Source: Actinomycetota bacterium (lineage in GTDB: Bacteria > Actinomycetota > Actinomycetes > S36-B12). Taken from it: 57,540 bases of DNA. The stretch's first letter is position 1, and each line of letters begins with the position of its first letter. Made by a program: the position numbers and the translations under genes. The notes under the pieces were generated by a model. The model had not been told where the DNA came from, made no database searches, and was given only the letters and a program-made list of their open reading frames with translations. The stretch covers positions 1 through 57,540 of the forward strand of contig JAQCEO010000005.1 of the NCBI GenBank assembly GCA_027729805.1. Reading direction: 5' to 3'. Below are positions 39,401 to 48,014 of the stretch, piece by piece.

Positions 39401-41940
39401 CAGCGATGTCCGGCCAATATCCCATCAGCCCAAACACTAAGGGCTGCACGATCGATCTTCGAATTGTGACGGATATCCACGGGTAGCTCATCGCGAACAA
39501 GGACCGCTGCGATGTGGATGCCCATGACTTGCGCACGTACCAGTTTTGTGCGGTCCACATCAAGTAACCCTTTGGCGGTTTGATCACAGGTGGTGATGAT
39601 CACTATGACTTGCTGGTTGCCGATCGGGCCAATACCAACTGCGGCCGCCAAACGCACGAAAGGCAGTTGCTGCACCTGCTGTTCCACTCCAACTGGGGTA
39701 ACGGGGCCAGCTGCCGTGACAATTAGATGAGCAAGTCGCCCCTCAACCCACAACCGGCCGCTGGTATCTAGGTGGCCGATGTCGCCGGTGCGGTGCCAGC
39801 CAATGTCGCGGCCCGCCATCGCGTTAGTCGCCCATAACCGGTCATACCGATCGCGCATATGTGCAGCTTGCACACAGATTTCACCGGTGACTTCAACTTC
39901 GGTGCTCAGCGGACCAACCGGTCTGCCTTGGTCATCAAGTGCACTGATCGCAATCTTGACGCCGCTAACCGGGTTTCCCACCAACACGCCATTCCCACCT
40001 GCGGCTGCCCTAATCTCCGCCAGCGTTGATTCACTAACTGGTAGCACTTCGGTCATGCCGTAAGGCGTTCGAACATCGGCATTTGGCACCAGCTCCTTAA
40101 CTTGTTCAAGTAATTGCAGAGGCACCGGGGCGCCGGCCGCCAGCACCAGTCGCAGTGACTTAAAACTTTGCCGTTGCGTGGTCGATAGCACTCCAGCGGT
40201 TGCGATTACATTGGTTAATGCTGCTGGGGAGGCCCACAGCAAGGTGCCGTCGACCGCCGCCGTCGCTTCGGCAAGTGCTACAGCTTGCAAGGTCCGCGGC
40301 TTCGTGACGTCCATATCGGGGATCACCGACGCCACCCCAAGGGTTGGCCCGAACACCGCCCAGGGCGCAAAGGCGGCGACTATCGCATCACTTGGGGTAA
40401 TGGCGTAATGCCTGCGCAATACATCGCGCGTACCAGCGACCTGCGCTTGCTGGTAGACAACCCCTTTGGCCGGACCCGTGGCCCCGGATGTAAAGACGAT
40501 GACAGCGGTAGCCGACGGCGCTGGCTCCGGTGGCAATGGCGCACCGATGCGCGCGATCGCAGCCAAACCCTTTACCGAGAGTCGAAGGCCCGGGATGCGC
40601 AAGGTTCGTGCCAGTGCCAGCCCTCGAGATATCCCGATAACGTGATCTGGCGCAGCACCCCGAATTGCCCGGCGCATCCCGTTGACCCCTAATCCGGCAT
40701 CTGCGATGACAACGCCGGCACCGATGCGCCAGCAGGCGTACACCACCGCAATTAAATCCGCGCCAGGTGGGATAAGGAGGGCCACTCGGTGCCCGGGGTT
40801 AATCCCGCTCGAGTGCAGGCCGGCGGCCAATTTATCGACCGTGTCGGCGAGTTGGCGCCAACTGACGCGGCGGCCGGCACCTGACATTTCGACAATCGCT
40901 GTGCCAGTCGGCCCTTGCTCAGCCGCTTCGTGCAGACCATCCCAGAGTCTGGTGGCGTGCACCTGTTCTGCTGGTAACGCAACCACCGGCTGCAAGTTAC
41001 TTCGCTCACCTGCCGATAGCCCCGACACCCAACGCAATAGATCAGGGAAAACTCGATCATCATCTTCACTTACCAGATGCCTAGCACCTTCATAGCGATG
41101 TACGTCGGCGTGCGGCGCCCGCATCATCAGGTCACCTAGATAAAGATCACTAAATACCGGATCCCCCGGCCCCCAAAGCAACAACATGGGCACCTGCCCG
41201 AACTTGGCCAGGCCATTGGCTATCAAGTTGAGCGTGTCGGCACTTGGATGGTCGGACTCGAGTGGAATGTCAGCGACGAACGCACCTATTGCAACTCGTC
41301 GACCGGGAGTTTGGTATGGCGCGCGGAAGGCCTTGGCCGTTTGCTTGGTCATTTTCGAGCCACTTAATGCTGTCGTACCGCGCAAAAAGGCGGTCGTGCG
41401 CACCGTATTCAAAGCCAGCAACGGGCCGCTGCGGGCGAGTCGAATCAACGCGGGCGCACGCGCACCGGGCGGTTGCTGCACCGCGGTGTTTAAGAGGACT
41501 ATGCCGACCAGTTGCGGTAGGTGCTCCAAGGCCCAACCTAGGGAAATCGGACCACCCCAGTCATGGGCAACCGTTACCACCGGCCCGGTAATTCCAAGTC
41601 GCTCGGTGAGCCCGCTCAGGTCAGCGACCCGGCTTGCTAACCGTCGGTGCGTGCCCGTGCGCTCGGAGAAACCCATCTCAAGTTGGTCAACTGCGACCAC
41701 CCGCACATCGGCCGGGGCCATTCGAACTAAGCGCCGCCACAGATACGACCAAGTCGGATTGCCATGAACACAAAGCAAGGTCAGACGTGCAATGTCGCCA
41801 GGCCGCTGGGCAAAGGAATCAAGTAGGTGCCAGGTGCAACTACGCCCGGAGTGGTCTAAGGCAACCACCAGGCGCGACCAAGTGGGGTCTAGGTCAAGAA
41901 GATCGGCCGGCGGCAAGGCTGCCGACTCGACTTGGTTCAC
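39400..41940 (-). CDS. oleBC: OleBC fusion: beta-lactone decarboxylase plus beta-lactone synthetase
   Basis: This chain of about 846 residues joins two enzymes. Residues 1-305 are an alpha/beta hydrolase of the haloalkane dehalogenase type, with LCVHGNPTWSYLWRRL, nucleophile Asp in VAHDWGGPISLG near 127 and a late His in GARHLVSEDD. This is OleB, which turns the beta-lactone into olefin and CO2. Residues 310-846 are an adenylating enzyme, with FTSGATGPAKGVVYQQ, RTPYGMTEVLP and TGDIGHLDTSGRLWVEGR. This is OleC, which closes the beta-lactone from the 3-hydroxy acid with ATP. Fusions of this kind are known in actinobacteria such as Micrococcus luteus. The GTG at 41940 overlaps the oleA stop. Confidence 0.93.
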   Translation of the reverse strand: MNQVESAALPPADLLDLDPTWSRLVVALDHSGRSCTWHLLDSFAQRPGDIARLTLLCVHGNPTWSYLWRRLVRMAPADVRVVAVDQLEMGFSERTGTHRRLASRVADLSGLTERLGITGPVVTVAHDWGGPISLGWALEHLPQLVGIVLLNTAVQQPPGARAPALIRLARSGPLLALNTVRTTAFLRGTTALSGSKMTKQTAKAFRAPYQTPGRRVAIGAFVADIPLESDHPSADTLNLIANGLAKFGQVPMLLLWGPGDPVFSDLYLGDLMMRAPHADVHRYEGARHLVSEDDDRVFPDLLRWVSGLSAGERSNLQPVVALPAEQVHATRLWDGLHEAAEQGPTGTAIVEMSGAGRRVSWRQLADTVDKLAAGLHSSGINPGHRVALLIPPGADLIAVVYACWRIGAGVVIADAGLGVNGMRRAIRGAAPDHVIGISRGLALARTLRIPGLRLSVKGLAAIARIGAPLPPEPAPSATAVIVFTSGATGPAKGVVYQQAQVAGTRDVLRRHYAITPSDAIVAAFAPWAVFGPTLGVASVIPDMDVTKPRTLQAVALAEATAAVDGTLLWASPAALTNVIATAGVLSTTQRQSFKSLRLVLAAGAPVPLQLLEQVKELVPNADVRTPYGMTEVLPVSESTLAEIRAAAGGNGVLVGNPVSGVKIAISALDDQGRPVGPLSTEVEVTGEICVQAAHMRDRYDRLWATNAMAGRDIGWHRTGDIGHLDTSGRLWVEGRLAHLIVTAAGPVTPVGVEQQVQQLPFVRLAAAVGIGPIGNQQVIVIITTCDQTAKGLLDVDRTKLVRAQVMGIHIAAVLVRDELPVDIRHNSKIDRAALSVWADGILAGHR

Positions 41941-42959
41941 CAAACGATTTCAATTACTGCTGCATTTAGCCCCGAGCCGATTCCCATGCAGGCCACGCGT
42001 TGCCCGGAAACAAGATCCGCGGCACAATATGCAAGGGTAAATGGCACCGAAGCCGGTCCAACATTGCCGCGAGTAGGGAAAGTTACCGGGACTTTGGTTT
42101 TGTCAATACCAAGTGCGTCAACGATCGATTCGGTATGTACTTGTGAGACTTGATGGATGATGTAGCAGTCGAGATTTCGCCAGTCAAAGACTTCGGTTGC
42201 CTCCGCCCATGCGTCACGGGCAAGGGCAACACCTGCCTCGAGCAAGCCGCGGGCATCGGTGCTCATCCCATCGATATCACCAACGCAGAGTTTGTTGTGC
42301 TCGGTTGCCGCACGGGAAACACCGCCGACAAATCGGTGGCCTTCTGGATGTGCACTAGCCCGGCCTAAAACCATGGCCGCGCCACCTGATCCAAGGGTGA
42401 GTGTCGCAAAGTTAGCAAGGACGTCGTCCTTGGTGGTGTCGAGTTGTTGCAGTCGGGCAATCGTTGACTCTTGCGGTCGCCTGCTGCCTTCGCCATCAAC
42501 AATCAGCGCGTAATCAATTTGACCTGAGTCCAAGAACATCGCCGCCAATTGCATACCGTTAATGAACCCAAGGCAAGCATTGGACAAGTCAAAGTTCAAA
42601 CACGATGAACCCAGGCCCAATTGCGCATGAACATCGACCGCGGCACTTGGCTCCAGCGCATCACGGCAAACCGAGGTATCAATAAGAAGTCCGACTTGGG
42701 TTGGATCGACTCCGGCATCTGCCAGCGCCTTCGCACCGGCCATGGCCGCTGCGTCGGCGAAGGTGACATCGGCCGGCCACCAGCGACGCTCGGAGATCCC
42801 CGCAATCACTTCCAGCATTCCGGGCTTAAGACCAACCCGTGCGTAAGTGTCGAGTAATTGATTGTCAATCTCATCAGAGGTGACAACAATGGGTGCATCA
42901 GCAACAGATACCGCCAAAATTGCCGAATCGGCGTAGCGAAATGTGGCGTTGCCTGCCAT
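41937..42959 (-). CDS. oleA: OleA, head-to-head acyl-CoA condensing enzyme
   Basis: This 340-residue thiolase-fold enzyme joins two long-chain acyl-CoAs into a 2-alkyl-3-oxo acid. The catalytic Cys is in LSNACLGFINGM, the His in CYIIHQVSQVH, and the Asn in PTRGNVGPASVPF. The N-terminal part has LLIDTSVCRDALEPSAA, a mark of OleA rather than FabH. GAAGGG lies six bases upstream of the ATG. It heads the three-gene cluster and faces the peptidase gene divergently with 115 bases between. Confidence 0.92.
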   Translation of the reverse strand: MAGNATFRYADSAILAVSVADAPIVVTSDEIDNQLLDTYARVGLKPGMLEVIAGISERRWWPADVTFADAAAMAGAKALADAGVDPTQVGLLIDTSVCRDALEPSAAVDVHAQLGLGSSCLNFDLSNACLGFINGMQLAAMFLDSGQIDYALIVDGEGSRRPQESTIARLQQLDTTKDDVLANFATLTLGSGGAAMVLGRASAHPEGHRFVGGVSRAATEHNKLCVGDIDGMSTDARGLLEAGVALARDAWAEATEVFDWRNLDCYIIHQVSQVHTESIVDALGIDKTKVPVTFPTRGNVGPASVPFTLAYCAADLVSGQRVACMGIGSGLNAAVIEIVW

Positions 42960-43074
42960 TAAGTTCCCTTCAATGAACGACTGTCAAGCCCCCACAGCCT
43001 GCCATGCCCACCCCGGTCAGTCGACTGGGGACCGCAAAAACGCCCCATCACCCCCCGTGACGTACGGTGCCTAT

Positions 43075-44571
43075 GTGATATCCCACTCCTGGCGCCGGCG
43101 AATTGCTCGGGTGACATTGGTAGCAACCGGCCCAGTGGTCATCGCCGCCGGGCTGCCCACAGCGGCTGCCGCGGACCTTTCCAGATACACCCAGCAGCCC
43201 CTGAGCTGGACCGACTGCGGAGGCGGCCGGCAATGTACCAAGTTGACAGTGCCCAAGGATTATGCGGATCTAACCGCTGGGGATATTCAAATTGCCCTCG
43301 CCCGGAAACCGCACACGGGATCAGATTTCCAGGGCTCACTCGTCGTGAACCCGGGTGGGCCAGGTGGTGCCGGTACCGATTTCGCGGCTTCGGTTGCGGG
43401 CATCGTTGCACCGCAGGTGAGAAGCAAATTCGACATCGTCGGTTTTGATCCACGCGGTGTCGCAGAGTCGGCCCCTGTTACCTGCATGACCGGTGCACAG
43501 ACTACCCGCTGGCTGCTGTCTGACCCGACGCCTGATTCGCGGGCAGAGCAGAACTCGCTACTTCGATTGGCCAGCGGGATCAGTTCCGGGTGCCTTCGCT
43601 ATTCGCCACAAATCGCTCCATACATTTCAACAGCAAATACCGTCCGCGATCTTGACATTATGCGGGCTGCACTTGGTGATGAAAAGCTGAATCTACTGGG
43701 CTTTTCATATGGCACCACATTAGGTGCGCTGTATGCCCAGGAGTTTCCGACTCGTGTTGGCCTCATGGTGCTAGATGGTGCAGTGGATCCAAGCTTGGAT
43801 GGCATGGCGATCTCCAAAGGACAATCCGCCGGCTTCCAAGGTGCCCTAGTGCGCTTTGCCGCAGATTGCGCCAAACGCGGCAGCTGCCCTTACTCCGGTG
43901 CTAAACAAGGTGTGCTCGACGGCATCAATAATCTCCTGGCAGCCCTTGAGAAGCGCCCACTGCCGACAGGTGCTTACGAACCCTTAAATCAAGCCCAAGC
44001 GGTGACCGCCTTATTTTGGAGTATGTACACCCCTGCGTTCTGGAGCATCTTGCGCTCTGCACTGGGTCAGGCAAAACGCGGCAACGGCGAATACCTCCAG
44101 CAGCTGGCCGATCAAGCCGCCGATCGAACCGGCAAAAATCGCTACGACAGCAATCAGAATTCCGCCTTCTACGCGATTTCCTGCCTCGACGCACCTGCGA
44201 CACCGGGCCGGGCTGGCCTGGCTACCGCCGCGCAGTCATGGTCGAAGAATGCCCCGGTTCCGGAATTGGCACGGGCGATCGCTTGGGGAAATGCACCCTG
44301 CAGTTTCTGGTTTGATCATTCAGGTGACAAACCCGCGCCCGTGACTTCGACAACTACCGCACCTATCTTGGTCGTTGGAACAACTTATGACCCGGCCACA
44401 CCGTACTCGTGGGCCTTGGCCCTGCACCAGCAACTACCAACAAGTTCACTGATAACCTTCGTCGGCGATGGTCACACCGCATACGGTGCCGGTTCGACAT
44501 GTATTGACCGGGCAATTGACAACTTCTTAATAACCGGGGTGGCACCAACCAGCGGCAAAATTTGTAACTAG
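43075..44571 (+). CDS. secreted alpha/beta hydrolase, S33 tripeptidyl aminopeptidase-like
   Basis: This protein of about 498 residues has a signal peptide (RRRIARVTLVATGPVVIAAG, cleavage after TAAAA). The hydrolase core has LVVNPGGPGGAGTDFA (oxyanion region), FDPRGVAESAPVTC and the nucleophile LGFSYGTTLGALYA. The acid lies in GTTYDPATPYSWA and the His in GDGHTAYG; cysteines such as those in GSTCIDRA could form disulfides. Streptomyces SlpD/SlpE and Tap peptidases share this plan. I use the GTG at 43075; frames upstream to 42943 read into the oleA promoter area. It acts outside the cell on short peptides, by family. Confidence 0.85.
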   Translation: MISHSWRRRIARVTLVATGPVVIAAGLPTAAAADLSRYTQQPLSWTDCGGGRQCTKLTVPKDYADLTAGDIQIALARKPHTGSDFQGSLVVNPGGPGGAGTDFAASVAGIVAPQVRSKFDIVGFDPRGVAESAPVTCMTGAQTTRWLLSDPTPDSRAEQNSLLRLASGISSGCLRYSPQIAPYISTANTVRDLDIMRAALGDEKLNLLGFSYGTTLGALYAQEFPTRVGLMVLDGAVDPSLDGMAISKGQSAGFQGALVRFAADCAKRGSCPYSGAKQGVLDGINNLLAALEKRPLPTGAYEPLNQAQAVTALFWSMYTPAFWSILRSALGQAKRGNGEYLQQLADQAADRTGKNRYDSNQNSAFYAISCLDAPATPGRAGLATAAQSWSKNAPVPELARAIAWGNAPCSFWFDHSGDKPAPVTSTTTAPILVVGTTYDPATPYSWALALHQQLPTSSLITFVGDGHTAYGAGSTCIDRAIDNFLITGVAPTSGKICN

Positions 44572-44584
44572 TGTCGACTAGTTA
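44565..44584. repeat. palindrome over two convergent stop codons
   Basis: TAACTAGT-GTCG-ACTAGTTA is symmetric and contains the TAG stops of both converging genes, each preceded by an Asn codon AAC. It could be a weak bidirectional hairpin but has no T-run. Confidence 0.5.
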
Positions 44585-45513
44585 TCCGAATCTTTCGGCT
44601 CGTCGCCTTCGGCCAGACTCTGCAGGAATTCTTCAACCTGGGCCGCAATCTCATCGCCGGTCGGAACTCCGCCCTCCGGGGTGAGATCGGAGATACCTCC
44701 GGTTGCTCCCTGCTGCACTGCATTTAACAGGTCGTATTGCTGCTCTAGTGCCGCAACAACGGTCGCAAATTCATCATTACCATCAAGTTGCTCCGCGACC
44801 TCGCGCTCAGCGCGTACCGCGGCCGGCTGGAGATCCGAGGTCGGCAAAACTAGCCCGGTAAGTGCAGCTACTCCATTAAGCAGAATTTGAGCCGCCCGCG
44901 GAAACTCAAACTGCACTAAGTAATGGGGAACTTGCGCTGTTATCCCCATTGATGGGATGCCCTGCTCGCCAAGATGTAGCTCAAGCATTGCGCCAACGTG
45001 GCCCGGGACTTCAATTTCACCAAGGACCGAGGTGTAGGGGCTAAGGAGTGCTGGCTCATTGCCGTGCACAGTCACGGTAAGTGGTCGAGTATGTGGAATT
45101 GGCCACGGGATGGCCGAGAGTCCGACCGCGAGTCGGACCGCGAAGCGGCGAACCAAACCCTCAATCGCCGCGATGAAACGCTGCCACTGGTAATCGGGCT
45201 CGGGGCCAACGAGTAATAGGAAGGAATCACCATTCGCATCGGTTACCTCGTGCAAGGTCACCTGCGGCATATCGACGGATGCAAAATGATCTACCACATA
45301 AGACATGCGGGGGCGGCGGGCGCGGTAGTCAAGAATCTCGTCAATATCAAATGATGCAATCAACGTGTGTTCACAAGTCTGAAAGATATGCGCAGCCGCG
45401 AGGCGAACCCCGCCACCTGCGTCGACAAATCCGGAGAATGCATAGACAAGCACCGGTTGATCCACCGCGGTTGGCTCTTGGTGAATGGTGTACAACGACT
45501 CCGGTGACCGCAC
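44578..45513 (-). CDS. PAC2 family protein
   Basis: This 311-residue protein belongs to the PAC2 family, named for its relation to a proteasome assembly chaperone. It has VYAFSGFVDAGGGVRLAAAH near residue 24, FDIDEILDYRARRPRM near 55 and LLVGPEPDYQWQRF near 100. The block GITAQVPHYLVQFEFP is near 205, and the C-terminus is acidic and Gln/Glu-rich. The start is a GTG at 45513 with AGGAGG six bases upstream. Actinobacterial members are widely conserved. Their biochemical role is not established. Confidence 0.88.
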   Translation of the reverse strand: MRSPESLYTIHQEPTAVDQPVLVYAFSGFVDAGGGVRLAAAHIFQTCEHTLIASFDIDEILDYRARRPRMSYVVDHFASVDMPQVTLHEVTDANGDSFLLLVGPEPDYQWQRFIAAIEGLVRRFAVRLAVGLSAIPWPIPHTRPLTVTVHGNEPALLSPYTSVLGEIEVPGHVGAMLELHLGEQGIPSMGITAQVPHYLVQFEFPRAAQILLNGVAALTGLVLPTSDLQPAAVRAEREVAEQLDGNDEFATVVAALEQQYDLLNAVQQGATGGISDLTPEGGVPTGDEIAAQVEEFLQSLAEGDEPKDSDN

Positions 45514-45623
45514 GACGTACCTCCTAAAAACTTCTTATCTCTAGCCAATATTGTGCATCAAATATTTGCTGGCGCTATAACCGCGACACCCCAGTTCGCT
45601 CAAAGCGCACGCGTACCCGTTCG

Positions 45624-46037
45624 TCACGCCTTCGGCGCGCCCGCTTTCTTGGCAGCCGCCTTCTTGGCAGCCGCCTTCTTGGCAGCCGCCTTCTTGGCAG
45701 CCGCGGCGGCTGCATCCTGAGCTGTCTCGGCCAGTTCTTGGGCCACCGAGGCAGTTTGCCTGGCCGCCTTCTTGGCCGAGGCGCCAACCGCATCTGCAGT
45801 GTCAGCAACATTGGCAGCGGTGTCGGTGACCGCCTGTGCCGCTCGATCGGCCACCTTGGCTGCGACATCAGCAGCCGAGGCAACTCCCCCCGCGGCGACA
45901 TCGGCAGTCGTGGCAACTGACTTCGGCCAGGTTTCGGTGACATCAGCTAGCGCTGAGACAGAGCCACGCCGCTTCCAGATCACTAGTCCGGCCGCGGCGC
46001 CGGCCGCAGCGGCGAGCGCTAGGAGCACTTTCTTCAT
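45624..46037 (-). CDS. membrane-anchored protein with histone-like Lys/Ala tail
   Basis: This protein of about 137 residues begins MKKVLLALAAAAGAAAGLVIWKRRG, a single helix that may serve as an anchor, as in DLW-39-like actinobacterial proteins. The middle is an Ala/Val/Asp-rich helix with heptad-like repeats (ADVAAKVADRAAQAV). The end has four tandem AAKKA-type units like the tails of HupB and histone H1, then GAPKA. The ATG at 46037 is chosen because GGGAGA lies just upstream; an extension to 46097 is unlikely. It may tether DNA, polyphosphate or the ribosome to the membrane; this is a guess. It follows the GTPase gene on the same strand. Confidence 0.7.
   Translation of the reverse strand: MKKVLLALAAAAGAAAGLVIWKRRGSVSALADVTETWPKSVATTADVAAGGVASAADVAAKVADRAAQAVTDTAANVADTADAVGASAKKAARQTASVAQELAETAQDAAAAAAKKAAAKKAAAKKAAAKKAGAPKA
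45646..45705 (-). repeat. four tandem 15-base repeats
   Basis: TTCTTGGCAGCCGCC occurs four times in a row (the last with one change, ...GCG). It encodes the Lys-Lys/Ala repeats. The unit is in frame, so copy number can vary without a frameshift. Confidence 0.9.
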
Positions 46038-46099
46038 GGACTCTCCCTTGGCTAACTGACTAACTTGGCGAGGGTGCGAACAAGTTGACGGTAACACCC

Positions 46100-47290
46100 T
46101 TAGGATAGTGCGCGCTTAGCCATTTTAGCGATCCCCGAAGCCGAAGTACCGGCTTTTAGGAAGCTGATGAACTTCTCGGTGACCTCAGAACTCGCCAGAA
46201 ACGCATCCCGGCCTTCTGGGGTCAGGCTCATCGCGTACTCACACACCCTGGCCCATGCCATCCCCACCGCCTTGGTAAGTGCACCCGCAACAGTGGCCGA
46301 AATTGCCGAACCCGCGATGGCGCCACCCGGAACGAATTTCAAGAGATTGGTAACCGCGTATTTACCCGCCAAAGTTGCACCACCGGTTAAGACCACGGAG
46401 CCGGCGATCGCCAGCGCGCGGGTTCGACTCGGTGGCAATCCGTATGCGGCGGTGATGCGAGCTATCATCGCGACCTGGTTAGGTACCAGCAGCGCCGCAT
46501 CGGCGAATGGGATTGGCGTCGCTCCGATACCTGCCGCTAGGACGGCCGCTTGGTTAACGATGCCAACGACGGCTTTTTTTTTACGTCTCAGGTCAACTAC
46601 CTGAGATGCCGTCAAGGCGCGCTCGGCGGCGACCGGAACCACATCGTAGGTCTCATCCAGCAACTGCTGTAAGCCGAACACCGGTGCCGCCGTGAAGGGG
46701 TCAACTAAGGCATTGGTAAGGACGACTTGACCAGCTGGCGCTAATGGCAGTCCCAGGCTTTCGATATATGCCGCAAATTCGAGCGCCTCTGGGTGCACCT
46801 GCCCATCGCGAGTAGGAACCTGAGTCATGACAACTATTACTGGCAACCCAAGGTCCTGTAATTCGCGCACGAAGCCCGCCTGCGCTTGCTCGAATCGGCG
46901 ATCGGACCAGCGCACTAGGTACCAGACCGCGTGAATGCGTTCGTCAATCGCGCGTTGACCGTGGTCGCTGACCAATTTGCGAAGTCCCTCGAGGATTACA
47001 TTGCCCGAGGTGCCGGTCTCGAAGCCTTCCGCGTCATAAAGGCCAAGGAAGCCATCGGGGTGACGGTAGTAGACCAAGCCTTTGGTAACTGTTTGACCAA
47101 CTCCGGTGCGGGCAACATCGCGGCCGAACACCGCATTTACCAGCGTGGACTTGCCGGCACCGGTCTTGCCGAAAACCGCGAGATTGAAAGTGCCTAGAGC
47201 GGCGAATGCCTCGGCCAATTTCTGCTCAAACATGGTCTCGACCTCGGCTTGGTCTAGATCAGGAACTCTCGCGCTGGAATCGCCGGCCAC
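46100..47290 (-). CDS. GTPase with C-terminal DUF697-type membrane domain
   Basis: This 396-residue protein has a TRAFAC-type G domain. It has P-loop AVFGKTGAGKSTLVNAVFG near residue 40, a G2/G3 region TVTKGLVYYR with LYDAEGFETG, and a VVMTQVP in place of the usual NKxD. Residues 240-390 hold two to three hydrophobic helices with GATPIPFADAALLVPNQVAMI, the DUF697 pattern. Nine consecutive A residues encode Lys-Lys-Lys at about 46573, a potential slippage site, but the frame is intact. It lies upstream of the Lys/Ala-tail gene on the same strand. Its cellular role is unknown; membrane association is inferred. Confidence 0.8.
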   Translation of the reverse strand: MAGDSSARVPDLDQAEVETMFEQKLAEAFAALGTFNLAVFGKTGAGKSTLVNAVFGRDVARTGVGQTVTKGLVYYRHPDGFLGLYDAEGFETGTSGNVILEGLRKLVSDHGQRAIDERIHAVWYLVRWSDRRFEQAQAGFVRELQDLGLPVIVVMTQVPTRDGQVHPEALEFAAYIESLGLPLAPAGQVVLTNALVDPFTAAPVFGLQQLLDETYDVVPVAAERALTASQVVDLRRKKKAVVGIVNQAAVLAAGIGATPIPFADAALLVPNQVAMIARITAAYGLPPSRTRALAIAGSVVLTGGATLAGKYAVTNLLKFVPGGAIAGSAISATVAGALTKAVGMAWARVCEYAMSLTPEGRDAFLASSEVTEKFISFLKAGTSASGIAKMAKRALS

Positions 47291-47351
47291 TTAGTTACCG
47301 TACCCGGGCGTCGTTACCAACACCCGGACGCCTTCGGGTTACCGTGACCTA

Positions 47352-47909
47352 GTGGCTAAGGGCAGTATCGGACGAGGGTTGCGGTCTCTCTTTATTCTCT
47401 GCATTGCCCTAGCCCTGGTCGGGGCGGGCGGCTGGTGGGCCTTAACTGCCGCCCGGCAGCGCGGTTTGATCGGGCCCTCCCCGGTACCCGCCCAGTACCG
47501 TGAGTTGGTTTTCGAGGCGGCCGCCCGCTGCCCAGCCATTCCACTAGCCATCTTCGCGGCTCAGATGGAGGCGGAAAGTGGCTGGGACCCGCGGGCAGCA
47601 AGTGGCGCTGGCGCCCGAGGTATTGCCCAGTTCATGCCCAAGGTCTGGCAGGCCTATGGGATCGACGCCAATAACGACGGCAAGACCAGTGTCTGGGACC
47701 CAGCCGATGCGTTGGCCTCGGCGGCCGAGCTAAATTGCCGCAACCGGCGACTTGTCAAAGATGTGTCCGGGGATCGCTTGGAGAACACACTCGCGGCCTA
47801 CAACGCCGGGTATGGAGCGGTCACGAAGTACGACGGGGTCCCCCCGTTTCCGGAAACCATAAAGTACGTGAAGAAAATCCTAGAGAACGCGAAAGTCATC
47901 ACTTGGTAA
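47352..47909 (+). CDS. lytic transglycosylase with SLT domain
   Basis: This 185-residue enzyme has an N-terminal signal anchor (LFILCIALALVGAGGWWAL) and a soluble lysozyme-like domain. The catalytic Glu is in AAQMEAESGWDPRA near residue 74, followed by GARGIAQFMPKVW and the late TLAAYNAGYGAV. Such enzymes cut peptidoglycan glycan strands, forming 1,6-anhydro ends. It would act outside the membrane. It is divergent from the GTPase gene with about 60 bases between the starts. Confidence 0.92.
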   Translation: MAKGSIGRGLRSLFILCIALALVGAGGWWALTAARQRGLIGPSPVPAQYRELVFEAAARCPAIPLAIFAAQMEAESGWDPRAASGAGARGIAQFMPKVWQAYGIDANNDGKTSVWDPADALASAAELNCRNRRLVKDVSGDRLENTLAAYNAGYGAVTKYDGVPPFPETIKYVKKILENAKVITW

Positions 47910-48014
47910 CTAATCGCTTTTCAGCTTTGCCGATCAGATGTCGCCTCGTCCATTGTTACTACCGGCCATCTCGAAAAACTTCGAACCCAAAAGTGAAGCC
48001 AGCCCATTTAGGAC

